A stretch of DNA of 64,000 nucleotides from Inia geoffrensis (lineage: Eukaryota > Chordata > Mammalia > Artiodactyla > Iniidae), in contig CM070911.1 in NCBI GenBank assembly GCA_036417435.1, positions 7,688,001-7,752,000 on the forward strand, given 5' to 3'. Position numbers and translations under genes: made by a program. This document shows, piece after piece, positions 22,001 through 37,000 of the stretch; the stretch's first letter is position 1; the number at the start of each line of letters is the position of its first letter. A model generated the notes under the pieces. The model did no database searches and was not told where the DNA came from. It saw only the letters and a list, made by a program, of their open reading frames with translations.

Positions 22001-25000
22001 CCCAGAAGACAAGGGTGTTGGAAGAAGCCACGTGACACAAACCGAGAGGTAAGCTGGCGTGAGCATCGTCACTCTCGTTAAGAGCAAAGCAACTCAAGAG
22101 CTAGATAAGGCTCCTCCCAAACAACACTTCTGTGTGCGTGACAGAAACACCACGAGAACGTTCTGTGAAGATTTCTGCTTTTAGCGCTCAGCCATCTATC
22201 CGCGGTGGTGCCGAGGCATTTGTATATACACACGGGCAGAATACCTGGGCTACGCAGCCAGAATACCTGGCTACGACATTTAGTCGTTTAGACAGATAAA
22301 AAAGACACATTTACATGTATTATATATTTACATGAATTTGAGGCTCTCTGTGCCTGTGTCCCCATATTTAAAGTGGAGATTAAAAACAGTATCTACCTCT
22401 AAGTGTTCATAGGAGAATTAAATGAGAAAAATCCACATAAAAGTACGGTGCTTGTCACATGGTCAGGTGCTCAATAAGTGTTAGCTATTGTTTTGAGAAC
22501 GATAAATGAAAGAATGGATTCGTTCTATTTTTAAGACACTAAGGTACACTTTTGCTCACAGTTCGATTATTTTGGCACTAAAACTTATGACAGGCAGCCA
22601 CTTTCAGACAAGTTTTCCCCATCTGAAAGTACAAAAACACTCTAAAGAGGGCATTTTAAAGAGAAGAGAAAGAGCTTATTTGAAAAGACAGCAAGCTATT
22701 ACTGCTTTAATATCCTCTATCATCAGGCTGGAAAAGCTTCCCTTACTACAAGTGATTGAAGAGGTTTAATTACCTCAAGGAGCTCAGGAGGCGGGGCATT
22801 ATCAGAAAACAAATCAAGGGCCCGGGAAACGATGTCGGATCTCGTCCGCCCCCCATCATAATCCACAGGAGACTCGCCTTTCTGAAATATCTTGATTGTA
22901 GGAAATCCCCTAATCTATTAAAAAATATCAGAGTACAAATCAAATTACCATTTCATAAGAAATAAGATCTTTATGGTTTCTAAAACTACCTTATAGGTAA
23001 TTTAATGTAACAAAAATACTCCCTAGCCTGCATCGATGTGTAGGGGACAGCACACAGAGGTCTGTTAATCAGGGGGTTTTAACAGTCTCACTGCCAGGCT
23101 TAGCCGAATCTTATTCAAACTCTGGATATATACTTAACACAGTCTATGTGCTCTAGAACAAATGAACCAACTTCAAAAGCTGTACGAATAACCTGCAAAA
23201 GCCTGGGCTCACGTTAAACACGTAGGTAAGTGCGATACTGAAAACGAAACAAACTAAAAAGCCCCCAGCAGTCTTGAGTGCCAGATTGACTTGTTACAAC
23301 AGTAAAATGATTTAATTTCGTCATCACAAAACGGCTAGCCTCCCCTCTCCCACGTCCTAGAGAGCCCAGGAGTACTAGATGGTGTAGCAGGTGAAAACAC
23401 AGGGCATCTCACAAAGACATCAGCCTTGTGAGCACACGCACCTCGTATCGGCTGGCTAGAACCTGGTTAACGGTGGCATCCACAGCTGCGAGTTTCACTT
23501 TTCCTTTCGTTTGCTCTTTTACCTCTGTAGCTGCCGCAGCCCATTCTGGCTCTAGACTATAGAAAAATACCTGCGCTTTAAAAGTGTATTTTAACTGTAA
23601 GCACAAATACTTTAACCGGTGTGTACATTTCTGCCCAATCCGGTTAAACCACACTTCGGAAACACTCTGTGTGTAGCTTTACGAAAGGCACGGTGCCCCC
23701 TTCACATTCACTTCCTGGTCCTTCGTCCACCACGCCCCCCAAATCTGGATGCCAGCTCCCTGTTAATCGCTGAAAATATGACAAGAGGAAACACTCGGCC
23801 CTAATGCCGATGTTTAACATTCATTCAGAGCCGGAGCTTTTGGGGAGGAGATCCTGGAGGTTACCTGTGACCTGGTTCAGCTCTTTCAAAGTGAGCCACG
23901 TGGACAGACTAAAAGCGCCTGACTTAAAAAAGCACCTGGTACAAAGCACTTACTTTTTGCAGTGTCCACACCAGGGAGCATAAAACTCAACCATCCAAAC
24001 ATCTTCACTGTCAAGAACATTCTTATCAAAGGTGTCGTCCGTCAGCTCAATCACGTCCTTCTTACTTGAACTGTCACTTCTACCCTGTCATTTGTGACAT
24101 TAAACCTTAAGTTACAACTCGGCCAAAAAGAACACTAATCCTATTCTAAATATATGTATATCATTTCTACAACTTAAAAGTTTTGAGTTCTTCTTTCAAC
24201 TGAAAACTATTTTACTCAGATTGGGGACATTCCTTAATATTATTCTTTTTACTTGGCAAACAGTATTTAATTTCAAACAATTAGCAGTACACTCAGTGTA
24301 ATATGGACCATGTATCTGAACTCCACAGCCCCCCCCGCCCGCTATCTTCCTTAAGAGAAACCTCAGCACAGCTCCAAGAACCACCTTAATAACCCCATTC
24401 TAATTCAGAACAGCGCTGGTTCATCCCAGGACATCCAGTTAGTGCCTCTTCATAAAGTCCCTACCATTTAAGAAAGCTAAAAATAACATTTAATCCTTTT
24501 ATCTTTTCAAAGAACTTTCTTCAGTACTAAACCTACAAAGCAGTTAGAATTGATATAATGCTTTCTGTTGCCTGGGCCAAAAGCCATGGGGGTAGGAAAG
24601 ACAACTGTGCTCATTAAATGTCTAAGTTTGAAATAAAAGGCAAAATCATGAAATCTCTGGTAAGCTCTGAGTCTGTCTAAAGAAGCTAGTCTCACTGGCC
24701 TCCTAAAAGAGTGAAGGGCTGTGTTTACATATGCAGGCGGGCCTTGGAGATACTGCAGGTTCGGTTCCAGACCACTGCAATAAAGTGAGCAACGCAATAA
24801 AGCAACTCACATGAATGTTTTGGTTTCCTGGTGCACATAAAGCTTATGTTTACACTATACTGTAGTCTATTAAGTGTGCACTAGCATTATATCTAAAAGA
24901 CAATGACCATACAGTAATTAAAAAACACTTCAGTGCTGAAAAATGCTAACCCTTATCTGAGCCTTCAGCAAGTCATCATCTTTTTGTAACAGTGACACCA

Positions 25001-28000
25001 AAGATCACCGATCAAGACCATCATAAATATAATGAAAAACTTTGGAATATTGCAAGAATCACCAAAATGTGACACAGTGAGCAAATGCTGCTGGAAAAAT
25101 GGCACCAAGAGGCTTGCTCGACACAAGGTTGCCACACACCTTCACTTTGTAAAAAACGCAATGATCTGAGAAGTGCAACACAACGAGGTGTGCCTGTGTG
25201 TACCAGGAAGAATTCAATGCCTTTTCGCAAGAACATAACTACACCACATTTCACACACGGGAATCTGTGACACCAATCCAGAGAACAGGAATCTCCTTCC
25301 CTGTCCATTTATGTAAAGATGCCCAGGGATTTCAGCCTGATTGCCACAGACACGGGCCAGCAGGTCATCCAAATTTCATCCACGTTTGCCCAAAGTTGAC
25401 CTGGAGGAGAGCTGGTCTCCCTCTCTCCACTTTGGAACTACAAACGCCAAGGAAGCCAGATTCCAACTCCCACGGCCTGGGGCTCTTTCTCCCTCTGTAG
25501 GCCAAACTCTTGTACTTCGGCCCTGGGCCAAGGAAGCCATCGCGGGGCATGGTTCCCGGCCTGGGCTGAGGCGGATGCCCTAGGACTGGCTATGGCAACA
25601 GTGATTCTGAGGGGCCACACGAGTAGGCTGGGTGTCTGACTCCCTTTTGGAGTCGCTTGACTCAGCCTCCTATTATTTTTTAACCGAAAGTCCACCAATT
25701 TAAAACATTTTAAGAAGTAATTGTCTTCTATGCGGAGCTTACAGTCAGGCTTCAAAATCATGCCACATTAAAAACTGACATTATACACAGCCTTACTTGT
25801 TTTCCAGAACTATATCCACCACTTCTGCCCCCAAGGCGGCCCTTTACGAGCTGGCGCAGAGCACCGAGAGCAGCGTCTACGATGGCTTCACCAGTTCTGC
25901 CACCTACGGGAAGACAACGGGCCATCAGGTGAGCAGGGGCGGGCGGGCTGGGAGCCTACATCGGATGCTACCTGAAGACTTGAACCTTTACATACCTGTC
26001 AGCTTCATCTGATGTTCAAACAGACCTAACACCACACATGTATCTTTAAGACAGCCAGTTTTTTCCAGAATGTATTTCCTGCTAGACTTTACGCTGGGAA
26101 AAACTAAATCCTCTTCTTCAGTGTTAGGTTATTAGTGTGAACGAGGATATTCTGTTCACCCATAAATACCATCTACTATTGAGAACAGTTCACAAATGCT
26201 TACTGAATGTATAACACGTACACAGATGAAAAAGAAGGTTATCTAGTTAAGAGAGCAGGGGAAATTTCTAAACACAAAGTACCAAATGAGGCAAATGGAA
26301 AAACCATTTCTACGAGATAATAAGAAGTAGGATACGAGGGGTCCGAAGCTAAGAGACTGGAAAGCAACCCACTGTTTTCTACCTTTGCTTAAAACACTTA
26401 TTTGGGGCTTTTAGGTTCTGTAGCTGAACTTACTCCTAACGTAGGAAGTAACAAGCCCCGTATTAAAGATGGCGACGAGAGCCTTCGGAAGTTTACCAAA
26501 AACTATGTGCTCAAGAAGAAGTTAGGGGACTATTAACTGACTCAGAAGAATATGGATAATATGTGCCTTGAGACTATCTTCAGAGTTTAAAGGCAAAACT
26601 AGCAAAATCTTTTTAGAAAGTTTCTTCTTTCTTCTCCTTTCTTAAAAATAGAGTTTTCTAATCAAACTGCCCAGGAAGAGATAAAAACTTTGACAACGCT
26701 TCAGACTTGACATTACAAAGAAAATACACAACAGCAGCATTCAGAGTGTGTTCAGATCATCCTGTACTACATCCTGGCTGAGATTACCAAGTATGTCACT
26801 TCCTAAGATAGAAAGGCAAGACCTCAACATAAAAACAGCCTTCTGCTCCTTATCTACTGCAGACACCTCCACTTTCTGAACCAGTGCCCCTTCCACCACC
26901 AATCTCCACCTGGAAATATACCAAATCAAGAAAAACACTAGGGGGACTTCCCTGGTGGCACAGTGGTTAAGAATCCACCTGCCAATGCAGGGGACACGGG
27001 TTTGATCTCTGGTCCAGGAAGATCCCACATGCCAAGGAGCAACTAAGCCCATGAGCCGCAACTACTGAGCCTGCGCTCTAAAGCCCACGAGCCACAACTA
27101 CTGAGCCCACATGGCACAACTACTGAAGCCCGCACGCCTGGAGTCCATGCTCCGTAACAAGAGAAGCCACCGCAATGAGAAGCCTGTGCACCGCAACGAA
27201 GAGTAGTCCCCGCTCGCTGCAACTAGAGGAAGCCTGCACACAGCAACGAAGACCCAACGCAGCCAAATAAATAAATTAAATAAATTTTTTTTAAGTGAAA
27301 ATATATAAAGAAAAAAAAAAAGAAATATACTAGGGAAAAAGACAGAGAGGGTTTTCTCACTCTAGACCAAGGGTGAGCAAACTGTTCCTGCAAAAGACCA
27401 AACAGTAATTATTTTCATCTTTGCAGGCCATAGTGCTGCAGCTACTCAATTCTTCTGTTTTAGTGTGAAAGTAGGCATAGACCATATGAATGAACAAGTG
27501 TGACTGTGTTTTGAAAAACTTCATTTACAAAAACAAACAGCAGGACAAACGCTAACCCCTGCTCTAAACATTCCATTTTTACAAGTTAGCAAAATGAACA
27601 AATTATATTCCAAAGCAGAAAAACAGGTGGTTAGTCAGAAAAATGAAACTGATCATTTTATGGAATTTTACAGCTGGGGAGTCTAGGAGAAATGATGTGT
27701 CTAAGGCCTCATCTCCAAGTATTTTGACCCCCATCTTGGTGAGGTACCAACCACACTGACATTTACCAAGTTACATGCTTTACATGTACTATTTCAGTGA
27801 AACTTCCAGTAGCCTAAAATAGGTTTTCACATCCCCATTTTACAACCAAGAAGCAGATCCAGAGAGATAAGATATTCTGTTTGGCCAGCAGTTAAACCCA
27901 GGCCAGGCTATCTTCAAAGCTCACTCTATGGTTTCTCTGCTCCCTTCACACTCCCTCTTCTGAGAATGTTTTCTCAATCCACTGGATACAATGCAGCACA

Positions 28001-31000
28001 CCAAGTACAGATAAGACAACAGTCACTTTGTTTTTATCGTGATGCTGATTCTCCCCCCCTCCAACCCTGAAAACTTGTTCCTCTCACATAAAGCAAAACC
28101 TAAGATTTTAGACTCTAAGTTTAGTCACTTACATGCCCCTTGTAACAAAATCTTTTTAAAAAAAAGATCAAATGAGCCATAATTTAAACTTTAAATACAT
28201 TACACCCAATACTTTTATTGGACCCTGGATATGGCTCAACTTAGCAATTCTGACTGTCTTAAATATGATGCTGTTTGTGACATCTTAAATAACAGGCGAT
28301 TCTGTAAAAGAACAGGGAGTCTGAGCTAAATCCTCTGCCCACTTGCCTCAGTGACTCACAGCAGATACAATTTACCACTGCCTATAAAATGAAGAACTTG
28401 TGGGACTTCTTTATTATCAATAGTTTAAAAGACTAAATAATAGCTTTAATATTCAGATACTATACATGTTTACAAGGCATAAAGATTCATGGGCAAAATA
28501 CTCCATAGTAATAGCGGTAGTTTAAGCTGACTTCCAAATTACAGGATTCTTTTTTTTCCACGCCGATATGCTAGACCCGCCCCACAGCGAAGGGACGAGC
28601 AATCAGAGCGAGAAAACACTTGCAGACCTTTTCAAATATTAAGTAATTACAGAAACTTATTACATATGAAGTAACTATAAAATATTCAGTAACTAGTATT
28701 TTTTAAAAACTGTAATGAAAAAGAGGGAAGCACGAAACATCATTACTCTCCCATTGCTAAGCCCATGGGCCTAATCTAGTATAAACAGTAATAAAAAAAC
28801 TTTTACCTGTTTGACACATATTAAATCTTTAGAGCAACCCAGGAGAGGTAGGAATTGCTCTGTACCATTTGACAGATAAGGAAATTCAGGCATGAAGAGG
28901 GTGAGAAACTTGCAGGTAGCAGGGCCAACAGGTTATAGAGTCCCAGGTTCCCTATTTTCTACCTACCTGCTCAAATTAAAATTCCAACCAATGGAATGAA
29001 GTAGTTAGGAGAAGTCCTTACCCTGATAATCTTCTGGTCGGTTTTTATTAGATCCAAAAATCTTAATGGTAGGAAATCCCTGAACACCATATTGACCTCC
29101 CAGGGACTGATGTTTATCTGCGTCAACTGCACCAACTTTTACAACATCCTGTGGAAACATAAAAGAAATATCTATTTTTTTTTCAACCAGAGCAGACTCC
29201 ACAAGAACCTATCATCTGATGATGTAGACTCAGAGACAAGATAGTAAAGGGCCAGGTTCCATTTGCCAACAGAATCAATGAGAACTTTAGCCTGGGAAAC
29301 CATTCCTAAATGGAAAGCTGGGCAACATGCAAGTCAGCCTGTGAGGAAACTGTGCAGCTCCCAGAATTAGCACGACTAAGCATAATTATACCATTTAACT
29401 GGGAAACAGAATTAACAAAAGTAGACAAGATAAAAATTAGAATGTACAGTATCCCTTTGCTCCCTACATAATTTTGGCACCAGAACAAGAGTATTGGCCT
29501 TCAATATGCAAATTAACTTCCTATTGTACATTAAGCCCATTTGCTTAATTGAACTTATTTTAACATAACACAGGTGAATGTGGACATCTCAGAAACTCAC
29601 TTTTAATGCAGTTGCTACTTTCTTCCATTCTGGTGTTAACCTTTGGCAGTGGCCACACCTTTCAGGGGATGAAAACACAAAGAAGGCAACAGTTAAGTCC
29701 TTGATTCCCAATTCAAGAAACATTCACCAACAGTCTACTGAGTGACACGCACTGAGGGTGGGGACCTGCAGGGAGAAGAGCACTAAAAAAACATGATCGG
29801 TGACCTGAAGGAACTCACTGTCCTGATTTTACTATGATCCTCTTGCATATCATAATAAAAAAGCTTCCAAATTACTGCTGAGTTAAAGTGTATTTCAAGA
29901 GTTTAAACAAACACTATCATTCATAACTCTCTCCCTGAGTGGAAACTTTAGTGTTTATCTGGTCAAATGTGCCTCACGTGTGGTCCCAGTTGTACGGCTT
30001 AGCAAAGTGCAGGTTCTTGGGCCCCAAGAAATCAGAGTTCCTAGAGAAGGGGTTCAGGAACCTGTATTTTCATAAGTTCTACTAGTTATTCTTCAATCTA
30101 TTAAGGATTGATGGTCCCTGATCTAGTCCAAACTTTTCATTTTATAGATGAGGCAACTGTTTTAGAGTCTAGATCTCCAGTGCCTAAATCTCAACGTTCT
30201 TTGGCTCCCATAAGCAGCTTGTGGAGGTAAAAATGCACATGTAGTCCCAATTTAGTATGGCTAACAAGTGAAAAGCACTTTATACCACAAGGTGGTGATA
30301 AAAGAACACGAATGAGTGACAGAGATACATGAACACAAGGAAAAATAATCTTAATCTTTTAGGTACCAGTACTTGAAAAGAATTATCGTGAAATATAACA
30401 CACACAGAAAACTGCTTTTAAACATTATATATACAGAAACCTGTTATGTTTAAATCAGTCATTGAGGTTACAGGTAGCTGTATTACTTTCATCATTGCAT
30501 AATACCCATTGTATGAAGACAGCATAGCTAGTCTATCTATATAGGTGACTTTTTCCTTTTTAAACAAAGTATATTTTCTTCTCATTAAGTCTCTAGGGAT
30601 CTAATGTGCCAATGCCACATGCCAGCACCACGATGAGCACTCTTCATACAGGATTTCATTTAATCAGCACAACCACCCTGCAAGCAGGCTTTGTCATTTT
30701 CATTTTACAGATGAGGAAACAGAGCCTGAGAAGTTAAGAAACCCTCCCAATACCACCCAGTGACAAAGCTGCCTGACAGGTTTTCCTGGCTCCAGATCCC
30801 ACATTCTTAATCACTATGTAACATCACCTTTTATAGGGGCTTAAACTTAATCCAATATTTTATTTTATTTATTTATTTTTGGCTGCATTGGTCTTCATTG
30901 CTGTGCACGGGCTTTCTCTAGTTGCGGCGAGTGGGGGCTGCTCTTCGTTGTGGTGCACCGGCTTCTCACTGCGTGGCCTCTCTAGCTGCGGAGCACAGGC

Positions 31001-34000
31001 TCCAGGCATGCAGGCTCCAGTAGCCGTGGCGCACGGGCTTAGTTGCTCTGCAGCATGTGGGATCTTCCCGGACCAGGGCTCGAACCCGTGTCACCTGTGT
31101 TGGCAAGTGGATTCTTAACCACTGCGCCACCAGGGAAGTCCAATCCAATATTTTAAAAGTCAGGATCTTTCAGCAAAACGTCCTGAAATGCTGATCCTAC
31201 ATACTACATATACAGTATGTTTTGCTATTTAGGTGAGCTACTTAGAAGTCCACGAGTCAAAATTTTACAGGACTTTGTGCCTCTTTAATTTCAATTTATC
31301 CTAATGAAATAAGGACTCAAATCAGAGATTGTCAGAGTATATACCCCCTTCAATTCCAATGTGAAGCAATGTAAAGACAGATCAAAATGCCACAAATATA
31401 AATATAGCAGCACACCCTGTAACTCAAGGGTTCTTCAACTGCGGTCTATGAATCCCCAAAGGACTGGTGGATAAAAATTGAGGGGCTCTGTGAACTGTGA
31501 TAGGGAAAGAAAAAATCCTCTATTTTCATTAACCTGTAATTGAAATTTAGGATTTCCTTCAGTTATAAACATTAACAACATATCATAGTTGGTTAGTACT
31601 TGTGACTGTCACAAATAAAAATCACAGCTATTTTCTTATCACCACTATAGTTGTTGCAGGTATCTTTAACATCATTTATGTTCATCACTGTTTCAGTATT
31701 ACGGTAGCTAGCTGTTAGATGTTGGTATTTACGTTCCAGTAAATGAGTACTACATAATCATATCAAGATTTATTTTGATATTTTAATAATGTTATTCCAA
31801 CATTTTAGGTTTCCTTTGTGATCCTATAGCCTTTATTTTATACATGTGTATTTGCTGGTTTTTTGTTTTGTTTCCATTAAAGGTTTTAACTACATAAACA
31901 ATACTGCATTTTGACTGCACAGATGACCCTTGAATAACATGGGGGTTAGAAGTGCTGACCCTCTGCAGTGGAAAATCTGCATGCAACTTTACAGTCAGCC
32001 CTCTGTATCCATGGATTCAACCAACAGTGGAGTGTGTAACACTGCAGTACAAATTTGTCGGGAAAAAAAAAATCCACATGTAAGCGGACTTGGCGCAGTT
32101 CACCCCTGTGCTGCTCAAGGGTCAGCTGTAAGAAACTGGGCACTATTAATTTCAATGGTAATTACAAGTTTGTTTTTTTCCCCCCAGAAATAGATGTTAA
32201 GGCAAGAGAAGAGCTTTTAAATCAAACCAAATTTTCTAATTACATATTTTTGGAAGCAACCCTCTTCAAGAAACAAAATGGAGTCAACCACTTGTTCTTC
32301 CCTTTCCTTTGCCCGATATTCTCTCTGCATAAAATCAATTTCCCGGGCTTCCCTGGTGGCACAGTGGTTGAGATTCCGCCTGCCGATGGGGGGGACACGG
32401 GTTCGTACCCCGGTCCGGGAAGATCCCACATGCCACAGAGCGGCTGGGCCCGTGAGCCACGGCCGCTGAGCCTGTGCGTCCGGAGCCTGTGTTCCGCAAC
32501 AGGAGAGGCCACAACAGTGAGAGGCCCGTGTACCGCAAAAAAAAAAAAAAAAGAAAATCAATTTCCCTTCCATCTTCACCCCACTTACCTCATCCTAAAG
32601 ATGTATGTTCCTAAAATTATATGGGTTTTTTCCTTTCTTCTTTCTTGCAACTATTAGCTACTTCCACCATTTTTTTTTGTCATTGGCTCAATCTCTGCAC
32701 CCTTTAACAGACTCAATCAACAGTTTCCCTCTCCTCTCTTTTATTTATTTATATTTTGCCATTATGAGATCTATTCTTATTAGTATTACATGGATGTTTT
32801 CTCTACCTCTTTTAAACAATCAGTAAACTAGGTAAACGTGATGGCTGAATAAAATTACATTTTTATGTAGCATTTTTCTTAATTTTATAAAGTACCATAA
32901 ATAACTGACAACTATTTTATAATACTTACCATGGAGCATAGAATTCTACAAGCCACAAACTGTCACTCTGAATAACTTCTCGGTTGAAGTTTGACGGAGT
33001 TAATTCGATTACATCATCACTAGACGAATACAGACCATTAACTGCTATAAAGAGGGAACAGCTCATCAGACCTGGAGTAACAACAAAAAGCACACCGTCA
33101 ACATCAGGGTTCATGCTGACAGGAAACCCGGGCCACCAAAGTCCTTTTCCACGGACCAAGGCCCTTCACAGAGGACAGCCCGAGTCAGCTCTCTCCTAAC
33201 CCCCTTCTCCCCAAATCCCACCCCCAGCCTGGCTGCTGTTGTAGCCCCTGGAATTCGAGTCCCCCCGGTGCAGTGCTGAACACGGGAACAGACAGCCCAC
33301 TGCCTCACCTCCTGAGCTGACCGGATTTACATGCTCTTCGTAGTGCTCCGTGCCTTTCCTACACTAACACCTTCATTCTGTACGACCACACTCTGTGAGG
33401 CAGTACTATTACCACCATGTTATGGGTAAGGGCACTGGAAAATGGGGAAGTTATATCTAGCTCTGTGGCCTTGGACAGTCCACATGGTATTTCTTGTGTT
33501 ATTCAGTTGCAGTATTAGCACGCTATCTTTATTAAAGCTTATTGATGGGAAAAATAATTACTTGCCTCCCCTACCGGACTGTGACTCTCTTAAGGGCAAT
33601 GATTGTTTTTTAAACATTTTTCTTTCTACTAACACTATCCATGGCACATCATCAGGCACTCACAGTGTTGCAGGATGAGCTCCGAAAGAATATTCATGTG
33701 AACAAGGTTATAAAGGAAGGATAGTCTGTATTATTAAGAGCATAGTTTAGCCACACTGTGGACCAAGCATATTTTTGTTGCTACTCTGGGAACTTACATG
33801 CAGATTATAACAATTACATAGAAAAACAAGTTCTGAATATTTAAAAACCCCAAGTTTTCTGAATTGGTAATATCAGAATTTTACCTCCTTTAAATTTGTC
33901 TGTGTATGTATACACAGACATACAACATAAATTATATATGAAATTTTATAAAATATATAATTTGTTTTCCAACTGCATTGTCTAATATCTCCAGAATAAT

Positions 34001-37000
34001 GCTAAATAACAGAACGTTTTTTACTTTAATAGGTATATTTTCCCATTTGCTAGCTTTTGGGTCGAAACAGATAAACTTAATGATATTAAAGAAATTTCTA
34101 TTACTTTCTTTTCAGCATCTATGAAGATGACCATATAATTTCCTTCTTTTAATCTCTTGATGCAAAGAATTATAAGAGACTCACCTGTCTTCTAAGAAAG
34201 CATGTGTGTATATGCCATCTTAGTCACAGTTTCACAAGCTTACTTTGTAAACAGAATTTGGAAGATTTCAAATGGAACTTTTTGAACAACCCAATGGTAA
34301 ACTTCTTCTGGAATAAGTGTATACTGGTGTTAATTGTTCTACTGCTAAATCCTCCACCTTATACTTACAAGGCACTTTGAATTTTTAAATCACTTTCAAA
34401 TGCATTGGATCCACTTGATTTTTCACAGCACTACTAACGAGAACGTGGGAATCATCCCTATTTTGTAAATAAGGAAACAAGGGCAGATAGAGAGCAAGTG
34501 GCCCGTCTGTGGTCACACATATAACTGAGAGAGCAGCTTCCTGACTTGGCTTCCAAGCTCTACCCATTAAACCATGTTGTCTTTTTAGTGTTCAAGATAA
34601 AAATGTTCAGTATGCCATAGGCATGAATAACAATGACACTGTTTGAGAACACTGCATTTGAATGATAGACATGACTAGTATTGCAGGAACTTAACTGTGG
34701 ACCTTACTAAGGGTGATGTGAAGCCACTAAAGGGTTATCATGCAGGGGGTATGATCAGATTTGCTTTCTATAAAGAGTATTCTGGCTGCAATGTGGACAG
34801 TGGATGGAGAATTATCAGGAGAGTGGTTTCACATAAACCAGGGGAAAGATGGAATGGGCAACAGTAACAAAGGCTACTGGGAGGTGAAGTAGGAACAACT
34901 GCAAACTGTCCACTAGATATACTGACAGAGAGGTCACTGGGGTCCCAGGCAGTTGAGGTACAGTGGTGAAAGTAAGCAGCAGTCAGGCTGCACAAGGCTG
35001 GAGAGAGCAGGAGGGGATAAGCTGTGAAAATCACACAATAACTCTTCAAACAAGTTTCTTAGAAAGAGCAGGAGACAGTAAGAAAATGGGGGATAGAAGG
35101 AAGCTTTCTTTTTAAAGGTGGGAGTGAGCTGAGCACAAAGTGAAGAAATATGTGGAGGGAGAGGCTAAAGTACAGGGAATAATGTAACAAAATGCCTGAA
35201 TTAGGGGGCTGGGAGGGAACCCAGAGTCAGTGAGGGGGGTAGCTTGCAACCGAATGACCTCGTCTTCCATTTCAAGAGGTGGGAAAGGGTGCGGATGGAG
35301 GTCGAGCCAAACAAAGTGAGGCTCCCTTGATAACTGCTGTGCAACATGGCAGCCGCTGGCCACACATGGCTACCCCAAACTGAGGTGTGCTGTAGGTGTA
35401 AAAAGCACACCAAATCGCAAAGACTTGGTAGGGGAAAAAAGTATCTTGGTAGGAAAAAAAATTATCTCATTAATATTTCTGATATTGATTTCCTCTTGAG
35501 ATGATATTTTAGATATACTGGATAAATAAATGTATATTAAAATTAATCTCACCTACTTCTTTTTGTCTTTTTAAATGTGGTGACTAGAAAATTTTAAATT
35601 ACATACAAATTTGGCATTATATTTCTATTGGATGGTGCTGCAGGAAAGATTACAGAGTTTGACATATTTAATAAAGCAAGTAAATCAAGAACCTAAGCAG
35701 AGACAGTCCTAATTCTGAGTAAGCGTGAGAGAAAGACTGGTCTTAGAAAATCCTCTATGGAGATCTACTACGTTTGAAGACGTTTATCTTCTTTAAAAAA
35801 AAAAATCCGTATGAATTATTAGTTTTTCAATATACTGAGCTCCTTGTGAAAGTTTCAAAAATGAAAAAAGCCAAAAAAGAAAAACTATCAACAGTCCCAC
35901 CAGAATGAACTATTAATATTTTGGAGAGTACACTCTTAACTAACATATCTCTACACCATACAGAGGCCTAAAAATGTATATAAACGTGATCTTACTACAT
36001 ACATTCCCTTCTGTAACCTTTTTTCACTCAAAATAAGTTACATTTGCTACATAAGTAATTATGGATTACCCATTACCCCCCATGTAACCATTTTAATGGC
36101 TGTATCATGTTCCTAATCCACTACTGACCTAATTTGATGGTCTCCATTTTTTTCTATTAACAGGCCAATGCTAAAAATTCTAATACTTCTTCCCTCCTCA
36201 AATAAATATGATTATTTCTTTAAGAGAAAATCTTACAAGGGGAATGGGGTATGGTTAACATTTTGATATATGTATCTGTCCAAGTACCCTCCCAAAACTG
36301 CCATCTTAACTAAGAATAACACTTATACAGCACTGTGTACCATTAGCTCATTTACTCTATGTGGTGTGTATCATCATGCCCATTTTTAGCACAGGACACG
36401 GAGACCAGAAAAGGTAACTTGCCTAAGGCCACATAATTAGAAAGAGTACCTTGCTATGCAACCCCAAATTTTAACCAAAGGACTGGAGCCTACAGAAGTA
36501 TAGCCCCAGGAGGGGCATTCTATGGCCTGTGGCAGAATTACCTTCTTTCCCTCCTCATGCCAATCAGGGACCGCAATAAAGAATGTACTCTCCTCCTCAT
36601 GCTGTGTCAAGCAGGCGGGAGTCATCAAAGGATGAACCATGACTGTTTTACCTCAGGAATGTGCCTCCTTTCTGTACAAAGATGGTCATGCCTAATGACA
36701 CTCAGTAGAACATGAACTTGAGCTTTTTTTCCCCCCTAGTAAGGGGGCTGGACTTTTCTTACTTGTCTATAAAGTGGCCTAGTTCTCACAGGAGCATTCC
36801 CTCCTCATAAACGGCTGTCAGTGGAAATGTCTTGATAAAGGTTCAAGACCTAAGTTCCTTAAAAGGCAGTAAGACCTAGTAGGGTTACAAGGAAATCAAA
36901 CATGCTACTCAGAAAAGCATTAGAAGAGGTACAAATTCCAACAGCTGAAAAGTAGTCAGCCACTAACCCTACAAAACCCCTCAGCCCACTTAAGATGATA

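Noticed and set aside
22910..22914. Alternative acceptor AG five bases into PDIA6 exon 8
   Set aside because: Using it would shift the frame relative to exon 7. The upstream acceptor after the pyrimidine-rich stretch gives the conserved IRGFPT and an exact 141-nt exon.
25797..26012. Plus-strand open frame over PDIA6 exon 5
   Set aside because: It is the complement of a confidently assigned minus-strand exon with correct splice sites.
26400..26560. A short plus-strand frame (about 49 codons) reading [20 protein letters not shown]
   Set aside because: It looks protein-like, but I cannot match it to any family. It has no start context and is short enough to be chance.
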